From an uncultured Acetatifactor sp. (GTDB lineage Bacteria > Bacillota > Clostridia > Lachnospirales > Lachnospiraceae), in contig CANQOL010000014.1 of NCBI GenBank assembly GCA_947625475.1, forward strand, positions 1 through 64,000: 64,000 nt of DNA, given 5' to 3'. The translations under genes and the position numbers were made by a program. Every line of letters starts with the position of its first letter. Position 1 is the stretch's first letter. The notes under the pieces were generated by a model, which was given only the letters and a program-made list of their open reading frames with translations, was not told the origin of the DNA and searched no databases. This document shows, one piece after another, positions 41,194 to 50,419 of this stretch.

Positions 41194-42603
41194 CTAGAGA
41201 ATACCACTCAGTTCCTGATACAGGCGCTTGGCGTAGCTGTCCGTCATGCCGCAGATAAAATCCGTGGCCAGAAGGAGTCTTAAATACAGCTTCTCCCCCG
41301 GGTCCTTCCCCTGGGAATAAACCCGGTAAACAGCCTTGTAGTTGTCCGAGATCAGGGCCATGTATCTTTCCTGCACCTCCGTCACGGGCTCCTTTGTATC
41401 ATAGGGAAGGGCCGCCTCCACAAAGTGCTCCAGCAGGAAATCCATAATGGTCTTGGCCGCGATCTCCAGCTTGAAAATAGGCTCCGTCACAAACACATGC
41501 CTGTAGGCAAGCTCCCCCAGCACTCCGGCAATCTTGGCCCCGGGGCCCGTCAGCAGCGGCTCCCGGCAGGTTCCCTCCATAATCTCCCGGTAATGGGCCG
41601 CAAAGCTGTCCGTGGCGCAGGCAATCAGCCCGGCCTGGACGGACACGATCCAGTTCTGGACGGCGTTTAAGGCGGGATCCGCCATCCCCCTCTCCACCGC
41701 CTTCCGATACCGCGTCTCCAGGCCGTCCACAATCCGGCCGTACTCAGCATCCTGCTCCCCCGGCTCCTGCCTGCCGCGCAGCTCCCTCAGCAGGGTCTCA
41801 AAGCCAAGGAACCCCTTTTTGAAGGCGTCCTCCACATCCGCGGTGGTGTAGGCGATATCGTCCGCCGCCTCCAGCACAAAGGCAAGGGGATGGCGCCGCC
41901 CCTCTGTGCCCAGAACCTGCTGCAGCTTCTCAAAAAGCTCCCGCTCCGCGTAATAATAGCCCATCTTCTTGGTGCGCACATCCCCGCTTTTTTTGTCAAT
42001 CTCCAGGGAGGAAACCGGATATTTGATAATCGTGCCCAGCAGGGCGCAGGTCAGATTCATCCCGTGCTCGTCCACCAGGTAGTGGAGCTTGCTCACCAGC
42101 CGCAGGGCCTGGGTGTTGCCCTCAAAATGGGTGAAATCCGCCTGCATCCAGGGGGTCAGCCACTCCGCCAGGCTCCTGCCCTGAAACAGGCAGGTTTCCA
42201 TATGGCTCTGAAACCAGCTGCGGATAACGGTCTCCCCGAAATGTCCGAAGGGAGGGTTCCCGATATCGTGGAGAAGCCCCGCGCACTGCAGGATATCGCA
42301 CACATCCGCCTGATAGGAGGGCAGAAAGGAAGGATCCCTGATCTCCCGCAGGATCTTCTGGGAAATATTCTGTCCCAGGGACTTGGCAAAGGATGAGACC
42401 TCCAGGGAGTGGGTGAGGCGCGTCCGGACAAAATCGCTCTGATCCAGGGGGAAAACCTGGGTCTTGTCCTGCAGACGCCGAAAGGAGGCGCTCCCGATAA
42501 TCCTGTGATAGTCCTTCTCAAACTCCGTTCTCAAATCTCCCGAGCCCGGGCGCTTTGTCACGCTACGGATTCTCCCGTCACTGAGCAGTCTGCTCCATTC
42601 CAT
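41194..42603 (-). CDS. dgt: dGTPase (deoxyguanosinetriphosphate triphosphohydrolase)
   Basis: The 469-aa HD-domain enzyme hydrolyses dNTPs to nucleoside and tripolyphosphate. It shows GSASFRRLQDKTQVFPL, TRLTHSLEVSS with the first metal-binding His, then AGLLHDIGNPPFGHFGE (HD motif) and LEAADDIAYTTADVEDA. ATG 42603 was chosen for GGAGG eight bases upstream; the frame is open further but without a family match. The length suits the dGTPase type 3 group of Firmicutes. Confidence 0.92.
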   Translation of the reverse strand: MEWSRLLSDGRIRSVTKRPGSGDLRTEFEKDYHRIIGSASFRRLQDKTQVFPLDQSDFVRTRLTHSLEVSSFAKSLGQNISQKILREIRDPSFLPSYQADVCDILQCAGLLHDIGNPPFGHFGETVIRSWFQSHMETCLFQGRSLAEWLTPWMQADFTHFEGNTQALRLVSKLHYLVDEHGMNLTCALLGTIIKYPVSSLEIDKKSGDVRTKKMGYYYAERELFEKLQQVLGTEGRRHPLAFVLEAADDIAYTTADVEDAFKKGFLGFETLLRELRGRQEPGEQDAEYGRIVDGLETRYRKAVERGMADPALNAVQNWIVSVQAGLIACATDSFAAHYREIMEGTCREPLLTGPGAKIAGVLGELAYRHVFVTEPIFKLEIAAKTIMDFLLEHFVEAALPYDTKEPVTEVQERYMALISDNYKAVYRVYSQGKDPGEKLYLRLLLATDFICGMTDSYAKRLYQELSGIL

Positions 42604-42947
42604 CTTCATACCCTCCCGCACAAAGCCGCGGCTTTTTTCTAAGCATACCACATTTTGCGGGAAAGTTCCACGTGTTTCTTGCCCGCAGACGGGCCTTCTT
42701 TGCCCAGGCAGGCTTTCCCCGGTTTGGAAACCGCTTTCCTTCTTTAAAGTTTCCCGCCCGCCCCTCTGAAGAAAAATTCAATTTTTGATAACTTTTTGTT
42801 TATTTTCTCACATACCTGTGGTAAAATAACGGTATAAAGTTGTAAAATATTTATTGGATTTCTGTATTGCTATTTCGTTTTTCAGAAAAAATGTTAAAAT
42901 GTAACTGTAGACAGTTGACTGCTGGCATCAAGGAATGGAGCATACGT
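42604..42947. other. Divergent intergenic region of dgt and the XRE gene
   Basis: The first 60 bases contain TGGTATGCT on the minus strand, a possible extended -10 for dgt. The rest is AT-rich from 42775, with TTGATA, TTGTTT and TAAAAT boxes at non-ideal spacing that probably hold the XRE promoter. No open frame with a ribosome site is visible. Confidence 0.4.
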
Positions 42948-43316
42948 ATGAACTTAGGAGAACGGATCAAACAGCTGCGTTTGGAAAAGAACTATTACCA
43001 GGTGGAAATCGCCAATTTTCTGCACGTCACCATCGGAACCATATCCAACTATGAGAACGGAGTACATAATCCGGATGTGGAAACCCTGTGCAAGCTGGCG
43101 GAATATTTCGAGGTCTCAGTGGACTACCTGCTGGGACGGACGGATTTCCGCAAGCCCATCGACGCGCTGAGCCAGCCCCTGGTGAAGGACTACATGGCGG
43201 TGGACATTCTGAATACCACCCTGGGGCTCACCCCGGAGAACCGGGCCGCCCTGGTGTCCTATCTGGATTATCTGAACGCTAAGAACGGACAGGAGATCGG
43301 GAAAAAGCAGGCATAA
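42948..43316 (+). CDS. XRE-family transcriptional regulator
   Basis: The 122-aa protein has an N-terminal helix-turn-helix of the XRE/Cro type: MNLGERIKQLRLEKNYYQVE, then IANFLHVTIGTISNYENG and CKLAEYFEVSVDYLLGR. A ~55-residue helical C-terminus follows, probably for dimerisation. ATG 42948 has GGAG seven bases upstream. It is followed by a strong terminator, so it is a single-gene unit and not obviously linked to carB downstream. Its target cannot be read. Confidence 0.85.
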   Translation: MNLGERIKQLRLEKNYYQVEIANFLHVTIGTISNYENGVHNPDVETLCKLAEYFEVSVDYLLGRTDFRKPIDALSQPLVKDYMAVDILNTTLGLTPENRAALVSYLDYLNAKNGQEIGKKQA

Positions 43317-43363
43317 ATGGCATCTTGCCTTGGCAAATTGCCCGGCATTTGCCCGCCAAATCT

Positions 43364-43391
43364 GCCCCGCCGAAACCGGCGGGGCGTTTTT
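43364..43391 (+). terminator. Terminator after the XRE gene
   Basis: A perfect 9-bp stem GCCCCGCCG/CGGCGGGGC with AAAC loop is followed by GTTTTTCTG. Confidence 0.88.
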
Positions 43392-43520
43392 CTGTTTTCA
43401 ATTTCCCTGTTTTCAATTTCCCTTTTCCCAGGTTATTCTGCCCATCTGAAAAAATAGGGGATTTTCTTTTTCCGGGTTATTCTATATAATAAAAGGAAGG
43501 AAAAACAGGAGGGATTTGTT

Positions 43521-46500
43521 ATGTCTCAAAGAACGGATATCCACAAGGTACTGATTATCGGGTCCGGGCCGATTGTGATCGGACAGGCCTGCGAGTTTGA
43601 CTATTCGGGCACCCAGGCCTGCAAGGCCCTGCGAAAGCTGGGCTATGAGATCGTCCTGGTGAACTCCAACCCCGCCACCATCATGACGGACCCGGAGACG
43701 GCGGACGTGACCTACATCGAGCCCCTGAACGTGCAGCGGCTGGAGCAGATCATCGCCAAGGAGAGGCCCGACGCCCTGCTGCCCAACCTGGGCGGCCAGT
43801 CCGGCTTAAACCTCTGCGCGGAGCTGAACAAGGCCGGGATCCTGGACAAGTACGGGGTGAAGGTCATCGGCGTGCAGGTGGACGCCATCGAGCGGGGCGA
43901 GGACCGGATCGAGTTTAAGAAGTCCATGGACAAAATCGGCATCGAGATGGCCCGCAGCCAGGTGGCCTACAGCGTGGAGGAGGGCCTGGCCATCGCAGAG
44001 CAGCTGGGCTACCCGGTGGTGCTGCGGCCCGCCTACACCATGGGAGGCGCCGGAGGGGGCCTGGTGTACAACCGGGAAGAGCTTCAGACCGTCATGGCCA
44101 GAGGGCTCCAGGCATCTCTGGTGGGCCAGGTGCTGGTGGAGGAATCCGTCATCGGCTGGGAAGAGCTGGAGCTGGAGATCGTCCGGGACAAGGACGGCAA
44201 TATGATCACCGTGTGCTTTATCGAAAACATAGACCCCATGGGCGTCCACACAGGGGATTCCTTCTGCAGCGCCCCCATGCTGACAATCTCCCAGGAGGTG
44301 CAGAAGCGCCTTCAGGAGCAGGCATACCGGATCGTGGACTCGGTGCAGGTCATCGGCGGCACCAACGTGCAGTTCGCCCATGACCCGGTCAGCGACCGCA
44401 TTATCGTCATTGAGATCAACCCCAGGACCTCCCGTTCCTCGGCTCTGGCCTCCAAGGCCACGGGCTTCCCCATCGCCCTGGTGTCCGCCATGCTGGCCAC
44501 CGGCCTGACCTTAAAGGAGATCCCCTGCGGCAAGTACGGCACCCTGGACCGGTATGTGTCCGACGGAGACTACGTGGTCATCAAGTTCGCCCGCTGGGCC
44601 TTTGAGAAGTTCAAGGGCGTGGAGGACAAGCTGGGCACCCAGATGCGGGCCGTGGGCGAGGTGATGAGCATCGGCAAGAACTTTAAGGAGGCATTCCAGA
44701 AGGCCATCCGCAGCCTGGAGAACGGCCGGTACGGCCTGGGCGGGGCCAAGGATTTTGCCTCCCGCAGCAAAGAGCAGCTCCTGCAGGCCCTGATCACCCC
44801 CTCCAGCGAGCGCTATTTCCTGATCTATGAGGCTCTGCGCAAGGGGGCCTCCCCCCAGGAGATCCATGAGATCACCCGGGTAAAGCCCTACTTCCTGGAG
44901 CAGATGCAGGAGCTGGTAAGGGAGGAAGAAGAGCTTCTCGCCTGCCGGGGCACCCTTCCCTCGGACGAAGCCCTGGCTCAGGCCAAAAAGGACGGCTTCT
45001 CCGACAAGTACCTAAGCCAGCTGCTGGACATCCCCGAGGCGGACATCCGAAACCGCCGCACCGCCCTGGGCGTGGTGGAGGCATGGGAGGGCGTCCATGT
45101 GAGCGGCACTAAGGACAGCGCCTACTACTACTCCACCTACAACGCCCCGGACAAAAATCCGGTTTCCGGGGATAAGCCCAAGATCATGATCCTGGGGGGC
45201 GGCCCCAACCGGATCGGCCAGGGCATCGAATTCGACTACTGCTGCGTCCATGCCTCCCTGGCCCTAAAGAAGCTGGGCTTTGAGACCATCATCGTCAACT
45301 GCAATCCGGAGACTGTCTCCACGGACTACGACACCTCCGACAAGCTCTACTTTGAGCCCCTGACCCTGGAGGACGTGCTAAGTATTTATCAGAAGGAACA
45401 GCCCCTTGGCGTGATCGCCCAGTTTGGCGGCCAGACCCCCTTAAACCTGGCTTCGGAACTGGAGCGCTGCGGTGTGCGGATCCTGGGCACCTCCCCCTCC
45501 GTCATCGACCTGGCGGAGGACCGGGACCAGTTTCGGGCCGTTATGGACAAGCTGGGCATCCCCATGCCCGAGTCCGGCATGGCCTCCACAGTGGAGGAAG
45601 CCCTGGATATCGCCGGAAGGATCGGCTACCCGGTGATGGTGCGCCCCTCCTACGTGCTGGGCGGCCGGGGCATGGAGGTGGTCTATGACCCGGAGAGCAT
45701 GACAGGCTACATGAAGGCCGCCGTGGGCGTAACCCCGGACCGGCCCATCCTGATCGACCGTTTCCTCAACCACGCCCTGGAGTGCGAGGCGGACGCCATC
45801 AGCGACGGCACCCACGCCTTTGTGCCCGCGGTGATGGAGCATATCGAGCTGGCAGGGGTACACTCCGGCGACTCGGCCTGCATCCTTCCCTCCGTGCACA
45901 TCTCCCCGGAGAACCTGGAGACCATCAAGGAATACACCCGGAGGATCGCGGAGGAAATGCACGTAAAGGGCCTGATGAACATGCAGTACGCCATCGAAAA
46001 CGGCCGGGTGTTCGTGCTGGAGGCCAATCCCAGGGCCTCCCGGACGGTGCCCCTGGTATCCAAGGTCTGCGGCATCCGCATGGTGCCCCTGGCCACGGAC
46101 ATTATCACCAGCGAGCTCACAGGCCGTCCCTCCCCCGTGCCGGGGCTGGAGGAAAAGCACTTCCCTCACTACGGGGTAAAGGAAGCGGTGTTCCCCTTCA
46201 ACATGTTCCCGGAGGTGGATCCCCTGCTGGGGCCCGAGATGCGCTCCACCGGAGAGGTCCTGGGCCTGTCCCACTCCTACGGGGAGGCCTTCTTTAAGGC
46301 CCAGGAGGCCACCCAGTCCCGCCTGCCCCTGGAGGGCACGGTGCTGATCTCCGTAAACCGCAAGGACAAGGCCGAGGTGGTGGAGGCGGCCCGGCAGTTC
46401 GCCCAGGACGGCTTCCATATCGTGGCCACCGGCGGCACCTGGGAGGTGCTGACGGAGGCGGGAGTCCCCGCCGAGAAGGTGAAAAAGCTCTACGAGGGCC

Positions 46501-46739
46501 GTCCCAACGTGCTTGACCTGATCACCAACGGCAAAATCCAGATGGTGGTCAACTCTCCCGTGGGCAAGGACAGCGTCCACGACGACAGCTACCTGCGCAA
46601 GGCGGCCATCAAGGCCAAGATCCCCTACATGACCACCATTGCGGCGGCCATGGCCTCCGCCAGCGGAATCCACTATGTGAAGACCCACGGCATGGAAGCG
46701 GTGCACTCCCTCCAGGAGCTCCACAGCGCCATCTCCTAA
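43521..46739 (+). CDS. carB: Carbamoyl phosphate synthase large subunit
   Basis: The 1072-aa protein has the two homologous ATP-grasp halves: the first from IIGSGPIVIGQACEFDYSG, the second from MILGGGPNRIGQGIEFDYCC. The oligomerisation domain lies between them, and the C-terminal MGS-like allosteric domain (RQFAQDGFHIVATGGTWEVL) is complete. It makes carbamoyl phosphate for pyrimidines and arginine from bicarbonate, ATP and ammonia supplied by CarA. carA is not adjacent, which is unusual. TATAAT at about 43484 may be its -10. A terminator follows. Confidence 0.97.
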   Translation: MSQRTDIHKVLIIGSGPIVIGQACEFDYSGTQACKALRKLGYEIVLVNSNPATIMTDPETADVTYIEPLNVQRLEQIIAKERPDALLPNLGGQSGLNLCAELNKAGILDKYGVKVIGVQVDAIERGEDRIEFKKSMDKIGIEMARSQVAYSVEEGLAIAEQLGYPVVLRPAYTMGGAGGGLVYNREELQTVMARGLQASLVGQVLVEESVIGWEELELEIVRDKDGNMITVCFIENIDPMGVHTGDSFCSAPMLTISQEVQKRLQEQAYRIVDSVQVIGGTNVQFAHDPVSDRIIVIEINPRTSRSSALASKATGFPIALVSAMLATGLTLKEIPCGKYGTLDRYVSDGDYVVIKFARWAFEKFKGVEDKLGTQMRAVGEVMSIGKNFKEAFQKAIRSLENGRYGLGGAKDFASRSKEQLLQALITPSSERYFLIYEALRKGASPQEIHEITRVKPYFLEQMQELVREEEELLACRGTLPSDEALAQAKKDGFSDKYLSQLLDIPEADIRNRRTALGVVEAWEGVHVSGTKDSAYYYSTYNAPDKNPVSGDKPKIMILGGGPNRIGQGIEFDYCCVHASLALKKLGFETIIVNCNPETVSTDYDTSDKLYFEPLTLEDVLSIYQKEQPLGVIAQFGGQTPLNLASELERCGVRILGTSPSVIDLAEDRDQFRAVMDKLGIPMPESGMASTVEEALDIAGRIGYPVMVRPSYVLGGRGMEVVYDPESMTGYMKAAVGVTPDRPILIDRFLNHALECEADAISDGTHAFVPAVMEHIELAGVHSGDSACILPSVHISPENLETIKEYTRRIAEEMHVKGLMNMQYAIENGRVFVLEANPRASRTVPLVSKVCGIRMVPLATDIITSELTGRPSPVPGLEEKHFPHYGVKEAVFPFNMFPEVDPLLGPEMRSTGEVLGLSHSYGEAFFKAQEATQSRLPLEGTVLISVNRKDKAEVVEAARQFAQDGFHIVATGGTWEVLTEAGVPAEKVKKLYEGRPNVLDLITNGKIQMVVNSPVGKDSVHDDSYLRKAAIKAKIPYMTTIAAAMASASGIHYVKTHGMEAVHSLQELHSAIS

Positions 46740-46758
46740 GCCCAAACCGCAGAAAGCA

Positions 46759-46806
46759 AAAAGGTGTAAGGTCAGGAAACCTTCCCAAGACCTTACACCT
46801 TTTCTA
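46759..46806. terminator. Bidirectional terminator between carB and degV
   Basis: AAAGGTGTAAGGTC and GACCTTACACCTTT form a long stem followed by T-rich sequence. The A run on the other side lets it serve both convergent genes. Confidence 0.85.
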
Positions 46807-46833
46807 TTCTCTCTGCCAAGCTGCCGTTTGGGA

Positions 46834-46892
46834 CGCTGCCGTCTCTCTGGCAGCCATCTGCCATCCAGTCCGCTGCCGTCTCTCCGGCAGCC
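46834..46892. repeat. Two hairpin-forming repeats
   Basis: CGCTGCCGTCTCTCNGGCAGCC occurs twice, about 37 bp apart. Each copy is an inverted repeat of GCTGCC. They lie between the terminator and the degV stop. Confidence 0.6.
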
Positions 46893-46907
46893 CGCCTTCC
46901 GGGCCGC

Positions 46908-47789
46908 CTACAGATACGCCTCGAACCTCTCGTCCGTCTCATTTAAAAACACGACGGCCAGGATCCCGGGCCCCGTGTGGGCTCCGATGGCGCAGCCCAC
47001 CTGGGTCTCCAGAATATCCTTCACATGATATCTCTCCCTAAGCTGCTCCTTGATGTAGTCAAAATCCTCCTTATCCGTGCCGTAGCAGGCCCCCACCACC
47101 TGCCGGTCCAGGTTCTTACCCTTCTCTCCCACCATATCCAGGATGCGCCGCTGGGCCTTTTTCCAGCCCCGGACCTTCTCCACGGCCTTCAGGGAGCCGT
47201 TCTCGTCCACGATGATGATGGGCTTGATATCCAGCACGGTGCCGGCCAGAAAGGAGGTCCTGGTAAGCCGTCCTCCCCGGAACAGGTAGTCCAGCTCCAT
47301 CACCGTGACCGCATGCTCCATGTGCTCGCAGAAGAACCGGGCCGCCTCTATAATCAGCTCCCTGGGGGCCCCGTTTCTCTGCATCTTCAGGATGCGCTCC
47401 GTCACCAGCCCGTAGCCGATGGAGGCGCACTTGGTATCGATGATGGTCATCTGAAACTCCGGGTATTCCTCCAGGATCTGCTCATAGGCCAGCTTGGCCG
47501 CGTTGTAGGTCCCGGCAATGCCCGTGGAAAAGCAGATGTACAAAACCTCGTCCCCCCTCTGTGCAAAAGGGAGAAAATGATCATAGAACATCGCCTGATT
47601 GATGTGGTATGTCTTGATATCCTTTTTGGCCGCCTGAATCCGGTAAAACTCATCCGGGAAAATGGTCTCCCCGTCAAAGTAGTCCTTTCCCTCGATGGTC
47701 ACAGGGGTGGGGATCACATGCAGACCGTATTCCCGGATCACGCCGGAGGGTACGTCCGAAGCGGAATCCGTCACAATACAAAACGCCAT
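46908..47789 (-). CDS. DegV-family fatty-acid-binding protein
   Basis: The 293-aa protein begins MAFCIVTDSASDVPSGVIRE and has the family marks YHINQAMFYDHF, FSTGIAGTYNAA, DTKCASIGYG and FRGGRLTRTSFLAGTVL with the RGGR loop. DegV/FakB proteins bind a fatty acid and present it to the FakA kinase for phosphorylation. No fakA is in the window. ATG 47789 has AAGGAG eight bases upstream. An extended -10 (TGTTACAAT) lies just upstream on the minus strand. Confidence 0.92.
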   Translation of the reverse strand: MAFCIVTDSASDVPSGVIREYGLHVIPTPVTIEGKDYFDGETIFPDEFYRIQAAKKDIKTYHINQAMFYDHFLPFAQRGDEVLYICFSTGIAGTYNAAKLAYEQILEEYPEFQMTIIDTKCASIGYGLVTERILKMQRNGAPRELIIEAARFFCEHMEHAVTVMELDYLFRGGRLTRTSFLAGTVLDIKPIIIVDENGSLKAVEKVRGWKKAQRRILDMVGEKGKNLDRQVVGACYGTDKEDFDYIKEQLRERYHVKDILETQVGCAIGAHTGPGILAVVFLNETDERFEAYL

Positions 47790-47982
47790 TTCCTTCACTC
47801 CTTCCAAAATATGCTTTGACATTTGGAGACATTGTAACACATATGAACAAAAAAATCCATGTTTTCCCGGAATTTATCTATGCTTTTTCTCTCTGTTGTG
47901 GTACAATGTCCACAGAAAAACCATCTATGACTTGTCCACAGGAAAATCTGTAGACTTTAAGAACCGGAAAGGAACCTCCCCT

Positions 47983-48924
47983 ATGATCCTGCGTATTCTT
48001 ATCATCCTTGTTATCCTGCTGGCCCTCCTGCTTCTTTTGGCAGCCCAGTTTCTGTTCCTCTACTCCCTGAAGCGGGACTTCCGGCTCCCCGCCCTGTTTC
48101 ACAGGCAGGCCGCTCCCGCCGACCCGGGCTTTGACGCCCTGATCCCCACCCAGGAGGAAAACGACTTCTTCGACTCCCACATAACCGACTGGCAGTACAC
48201 CTCCCCGGACGGCTTAAGGCTCCACGCCTACTACCTGGAGGCGGCACATTCCGACAAGGCGGTAATCCTCTGCCACGGGTACAATTCCAATCCCCGGGAT
48301 CTGATCAAATATATATTAAGGCTTCACCGGGAGGGCTACTCCGTGCTGGCGCCGGACGCCCGCGCCCACGGCCGGAGCGAGGGGAAATTCCGGGGAATGG
48401 GCTGGCCGGAGCGCCTGGATATCGCACAGTGGATCCAGCTTCTGATCCTTCGGACGGGCCCCGCCTCCATCGCCCTGATGGGGGTCTCCATGGGCGCCGC
48501 CACCGTAATGATGACCGCCGGGGAACCGCTTCCCAAGCAGGTGAAGGCAGTGATCGAGGACTGCGGCTACACCAGCGCCTGGGAGGAATTCAAGGCCCAG
48601 CTGAAGGACCAGTTCCACCTGCCTCCCTTTCCCCTCCTGTACCTGTCCTCCCTGCTGTGCCGCATCCAGGCCGGATACCGGTTTGGGGAGGCCAGCGCCC
48701 TTAAGCAGGTGAAAAAGTGCCGGATCCCCATGCTGTTCATCCACGGGGAGGCCGACACCTTTGTGCCCTACCGGTTTTTGCGCAGGCTCTACAGCGCGGC
48801 CTCCTGTCCCCGGGAGATGTACTCCGTGCCGGAGGCGAGACACGCCCTGGCCATGCCCCAAAACCCGGAGGGGTACTGGAACACTGTGTTTGACTTTCTG
48901 GAGAGGAATCTCAACATCAGCTGA
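47983..48924 (+). CDS. Membrane-anchored alpha/beta hydrolase
   Basis: The 313-aa protein has an N-terminal membrane helix (ILIILVILLALLLLLAAQFL), then an alpha/beta hydrolase fold. The visible elements are VILCHGYNSNPRDLI (oxyanion loop), the nucleophile elbow ALMGVSMGAATVMM with Ser, LFIHGEADTFVPY (Asp) and EARHALAMP (His). It is of the YqiK/BAAT-like type found in Firmicutes; the substrate is unknown. Start ATG 47983 has AAAGGA nine bases upstream. Its 3' end overlaps the convergent tspO stop by 8 bases. A 26-bp direct repeat (TGTCCACAG) lies in its promoter region. Confidence 0.85.
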   Translation: MILRILIILVILLALLLLLAAQFLFLYSLKRDFRLPALFHRQAAPADPGFDALIPTQEENDFFDSHITDWQYTSPDGLRLHAYYLEAAHSDKAVILCHGYNSNPRDLIKYILRLHREGYSVLAPDARAHGRSEGKFRGMGWPERLDIAQWIQLLILRTGPASIALMGVSMGAATVMMTAGEPLPKQVKAVIEDCGYTSAWEEFKAQLKDQFHLPPFPLLYLSSLLCRIQAGYRFGEASALKQVKKCRIPMLFIHGEADTFVPYRFLRRLYSAASCPREMYSVPEARHALAMPQNPEGYWNTVFDFLERNLNIS

Positions 48925-49396
48925 GCCACCAGATACCCAGGTTGAGATATCCCGCGAAGGTAACCCAGACCAAATAGGGGATCATCAGATAAGCGGCCGG
49001 CTTGGAAATCCGGTAAAAGAGCTTCGCGGTCACCAGGATCAGCCACCAGAGCAGGACCAGCCACAAAAAGGAAAACAGATACCAGCCAAAGTCAAAGAAA
49101 AACACCGGCCAGAGGAAGTTGGCGATCAGCTGATATCCGTAGGCGGTGAGGGCCTTCAGGATGTCCTTCTGCTCCGCCCCCGAGATCAGCACCAGGTAGG
49201 AGGCCAGCCCCATCAGTACATAGAGCACCGTCCACACCAGAGGGAAAATCCAGCCCGGCGGGGCAAGAGGCGGCTGTCTGAGCGCTGCAAACTCTTTCAT
49301 TCCGCCCCCGGAGAAAAGGCTGGAGAGGATACCCACACCCAGCGGGACCGCGATGCAGGCCAACAGCAGTTTTTCGTTTCTTGTCATCTTATTCAT
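48917..49396 (-). CDS. tspO: TspO/MBR-family membrane protein
   Basis: The 159-aa protein has five hydrophobic helices and the family signature: PPLAPPGWIFPLVWTVLYVLMGLASYLV, read across helix 2-3 and split here as PPLAPPGWIFPLVW and TVLYVLMGLASYL, then FFFDFGWYLFSF. TspO proteins bind porphyrins and respond to oxidative or envelope stress. ATG 49396 follows GGGGG by six bases. The gene is preceded by a copy of the leader element found before the 88-aa gene, which is the strongest clue to its regulation. Confidence 0.9.
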   Translation of the reverse strand: MNKMTRNEKLLLACIAVPLGVGILSSLFSGGGMKEFAALRQPPLAPPGWIFPLVWTVLYVLMGLASYLVLISGAEQKDILKALTAYGYQLIANFLWPVFFFDFGWYLFSFLWLVLLWWLILVTAKLFYRISKPAAYLMIPYLVWVTFAGYLNLGIWWLS

Positions 49397-49467
49397 TTTA
49401 ATCCCCCATTCCGGAGCGCCACAAATTTTCATGTGAAAAATCGGCACATCAGTGTGACTTTTCACAC
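49397..49467 (-). ncRNA. Conserved leader element, copy B
   Basis: Read on the minus strand it begins GTGTGA-AAAG-TCACAC and continues with GATTTTTCACATGA and GGCGCTCCGGAATGGGGG, ending at the tspO start codon. It matches copy A (32063-32131) at about nine positions in ten over the hairpin part and the last 20 bases. No good -35/-10 pair is visible just upstream. Confidence 0.6.
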
Positions 49468-49525
49468 TCACCCCCATACAAAATATGAGGGCGGGCCGGG
49501 AAATATGTGGGGGATCGGGAAGATC

Positions 49526-50419
49526 CTACCTGCTGCGCCAGGCCGTCCAGGTCTCCCCCAGTCCCTCCGCCAGGGGGATGTAGGAGACGCCAAGCTCCAG
49601 GGCCCGGCGGCCGTCGTACCACATGGACTCCTCCCGCGTCAGCGGGAAGGGCAGGGGAATCCCCCTTCTTTGCACTTCCTCCACAGACAGCTCCACCCGC
49701 GCAAAGGACCGGCCCGCGGCCTGCTCCAGCGCCGCGGCAAAGCTCTCATAGGTCAGATATTCCGGGCCGCAGAGGTTGTAGGCCCTGTTCCGGGCCAGGG
49801 GGCTGCCGCAGGCAGAAAGGGCCGCCCGCGCCGCATCCCGCACATAGACCATCTGAAACTCTCCGTCCGCGTCCGAAGGATGCAGGATCTCTCCCGCCGT
49901 TTGGATCCACTGAAAGTACATCCCCTCCCGGGGCGCGTAGTTGCCGGGGCCGTACAAAAAGGCCGGCCGCAGGGAAACCCAGCCGCACCCCCGCCTCTCA
50001 CAGCAGCACACCAGCTCCCTTTCCAGAGCCGCCTTGCCGGAAATATAGGCCCCCTCCGGGCCGGGGAACTGCCGCTCTTCCAGCGGGCTGTCCTCCCCCA
50101 GCACCTCGCCGGTCCCCCGGCGGTACACGTCGCAGGTGCTGATAAAAATATACCGGCCAAGCTCCGCCCTCAGATTCTCCGTCACAGTGCAGATATCACC
50201 CTCCCCGTAGGCGCAGAAATCCACCACCGCGTCAAAGCGCCTCTCCGGGATGGATGAGAGCGCGGCGGCATCCCTTCTGTCCATCACATACTCTCTCACC
50301 CTCGGATCCTTAAGAGGCCTGCTCCCCCGGTTCAGCACATGGACCTCATTCTCCGAGGCCGCAAGCTCCACAAAAGCCTTTCCGAAAAAATAGCTTCCTC
50401 CAATCACCAAAATCTTCAC
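49526..50419 (-). CDS. NAD-dependent epimerase/dehydratase-like protein
   Basis: The 297-aa protein has a Rossmann start (KILVIGGSYFFGKAFVELAA) and the short-chain epimerase layout with FISTCDVYRRG and a Tyr-x3-Lys pair in AYISGKAALEREL. It lacks the canonical GxxGxxG spacing (GGSYFFG) and resembles the group of RNA-binding-like epimerases. Its substrate is unknown. GTG 50419 is the start, with GGAG five bases upstream. tspO lies downstream on the same strand, separated by the leader element. Confidence 0.83.
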   Translation of the reverse strand: MKILVIGGSYFFGKAFVELAASENEVHVLNRGSRPLKDPRVREYVMDRRDAAALSSIPERRFDAVVDFCAYGEGDICTVTENLRAELGRYIFISTCDVYRRGTGEVLGEDSPLEERQFPGPEGAYISGKAALERELVCCCERRGCGWVSLRPAFLYGPGNYAPREGMYFQWIQTAGEILHPSDADGEFQMVYVRDAARAALSACGSPLARNRAYNLCGPEYLTYESFAAALEQAAGRSFARVELSVEEVQRRGIPLPFPLTREESMWYDGRRALELGVSYIPLAEGLGETWTAWRSR

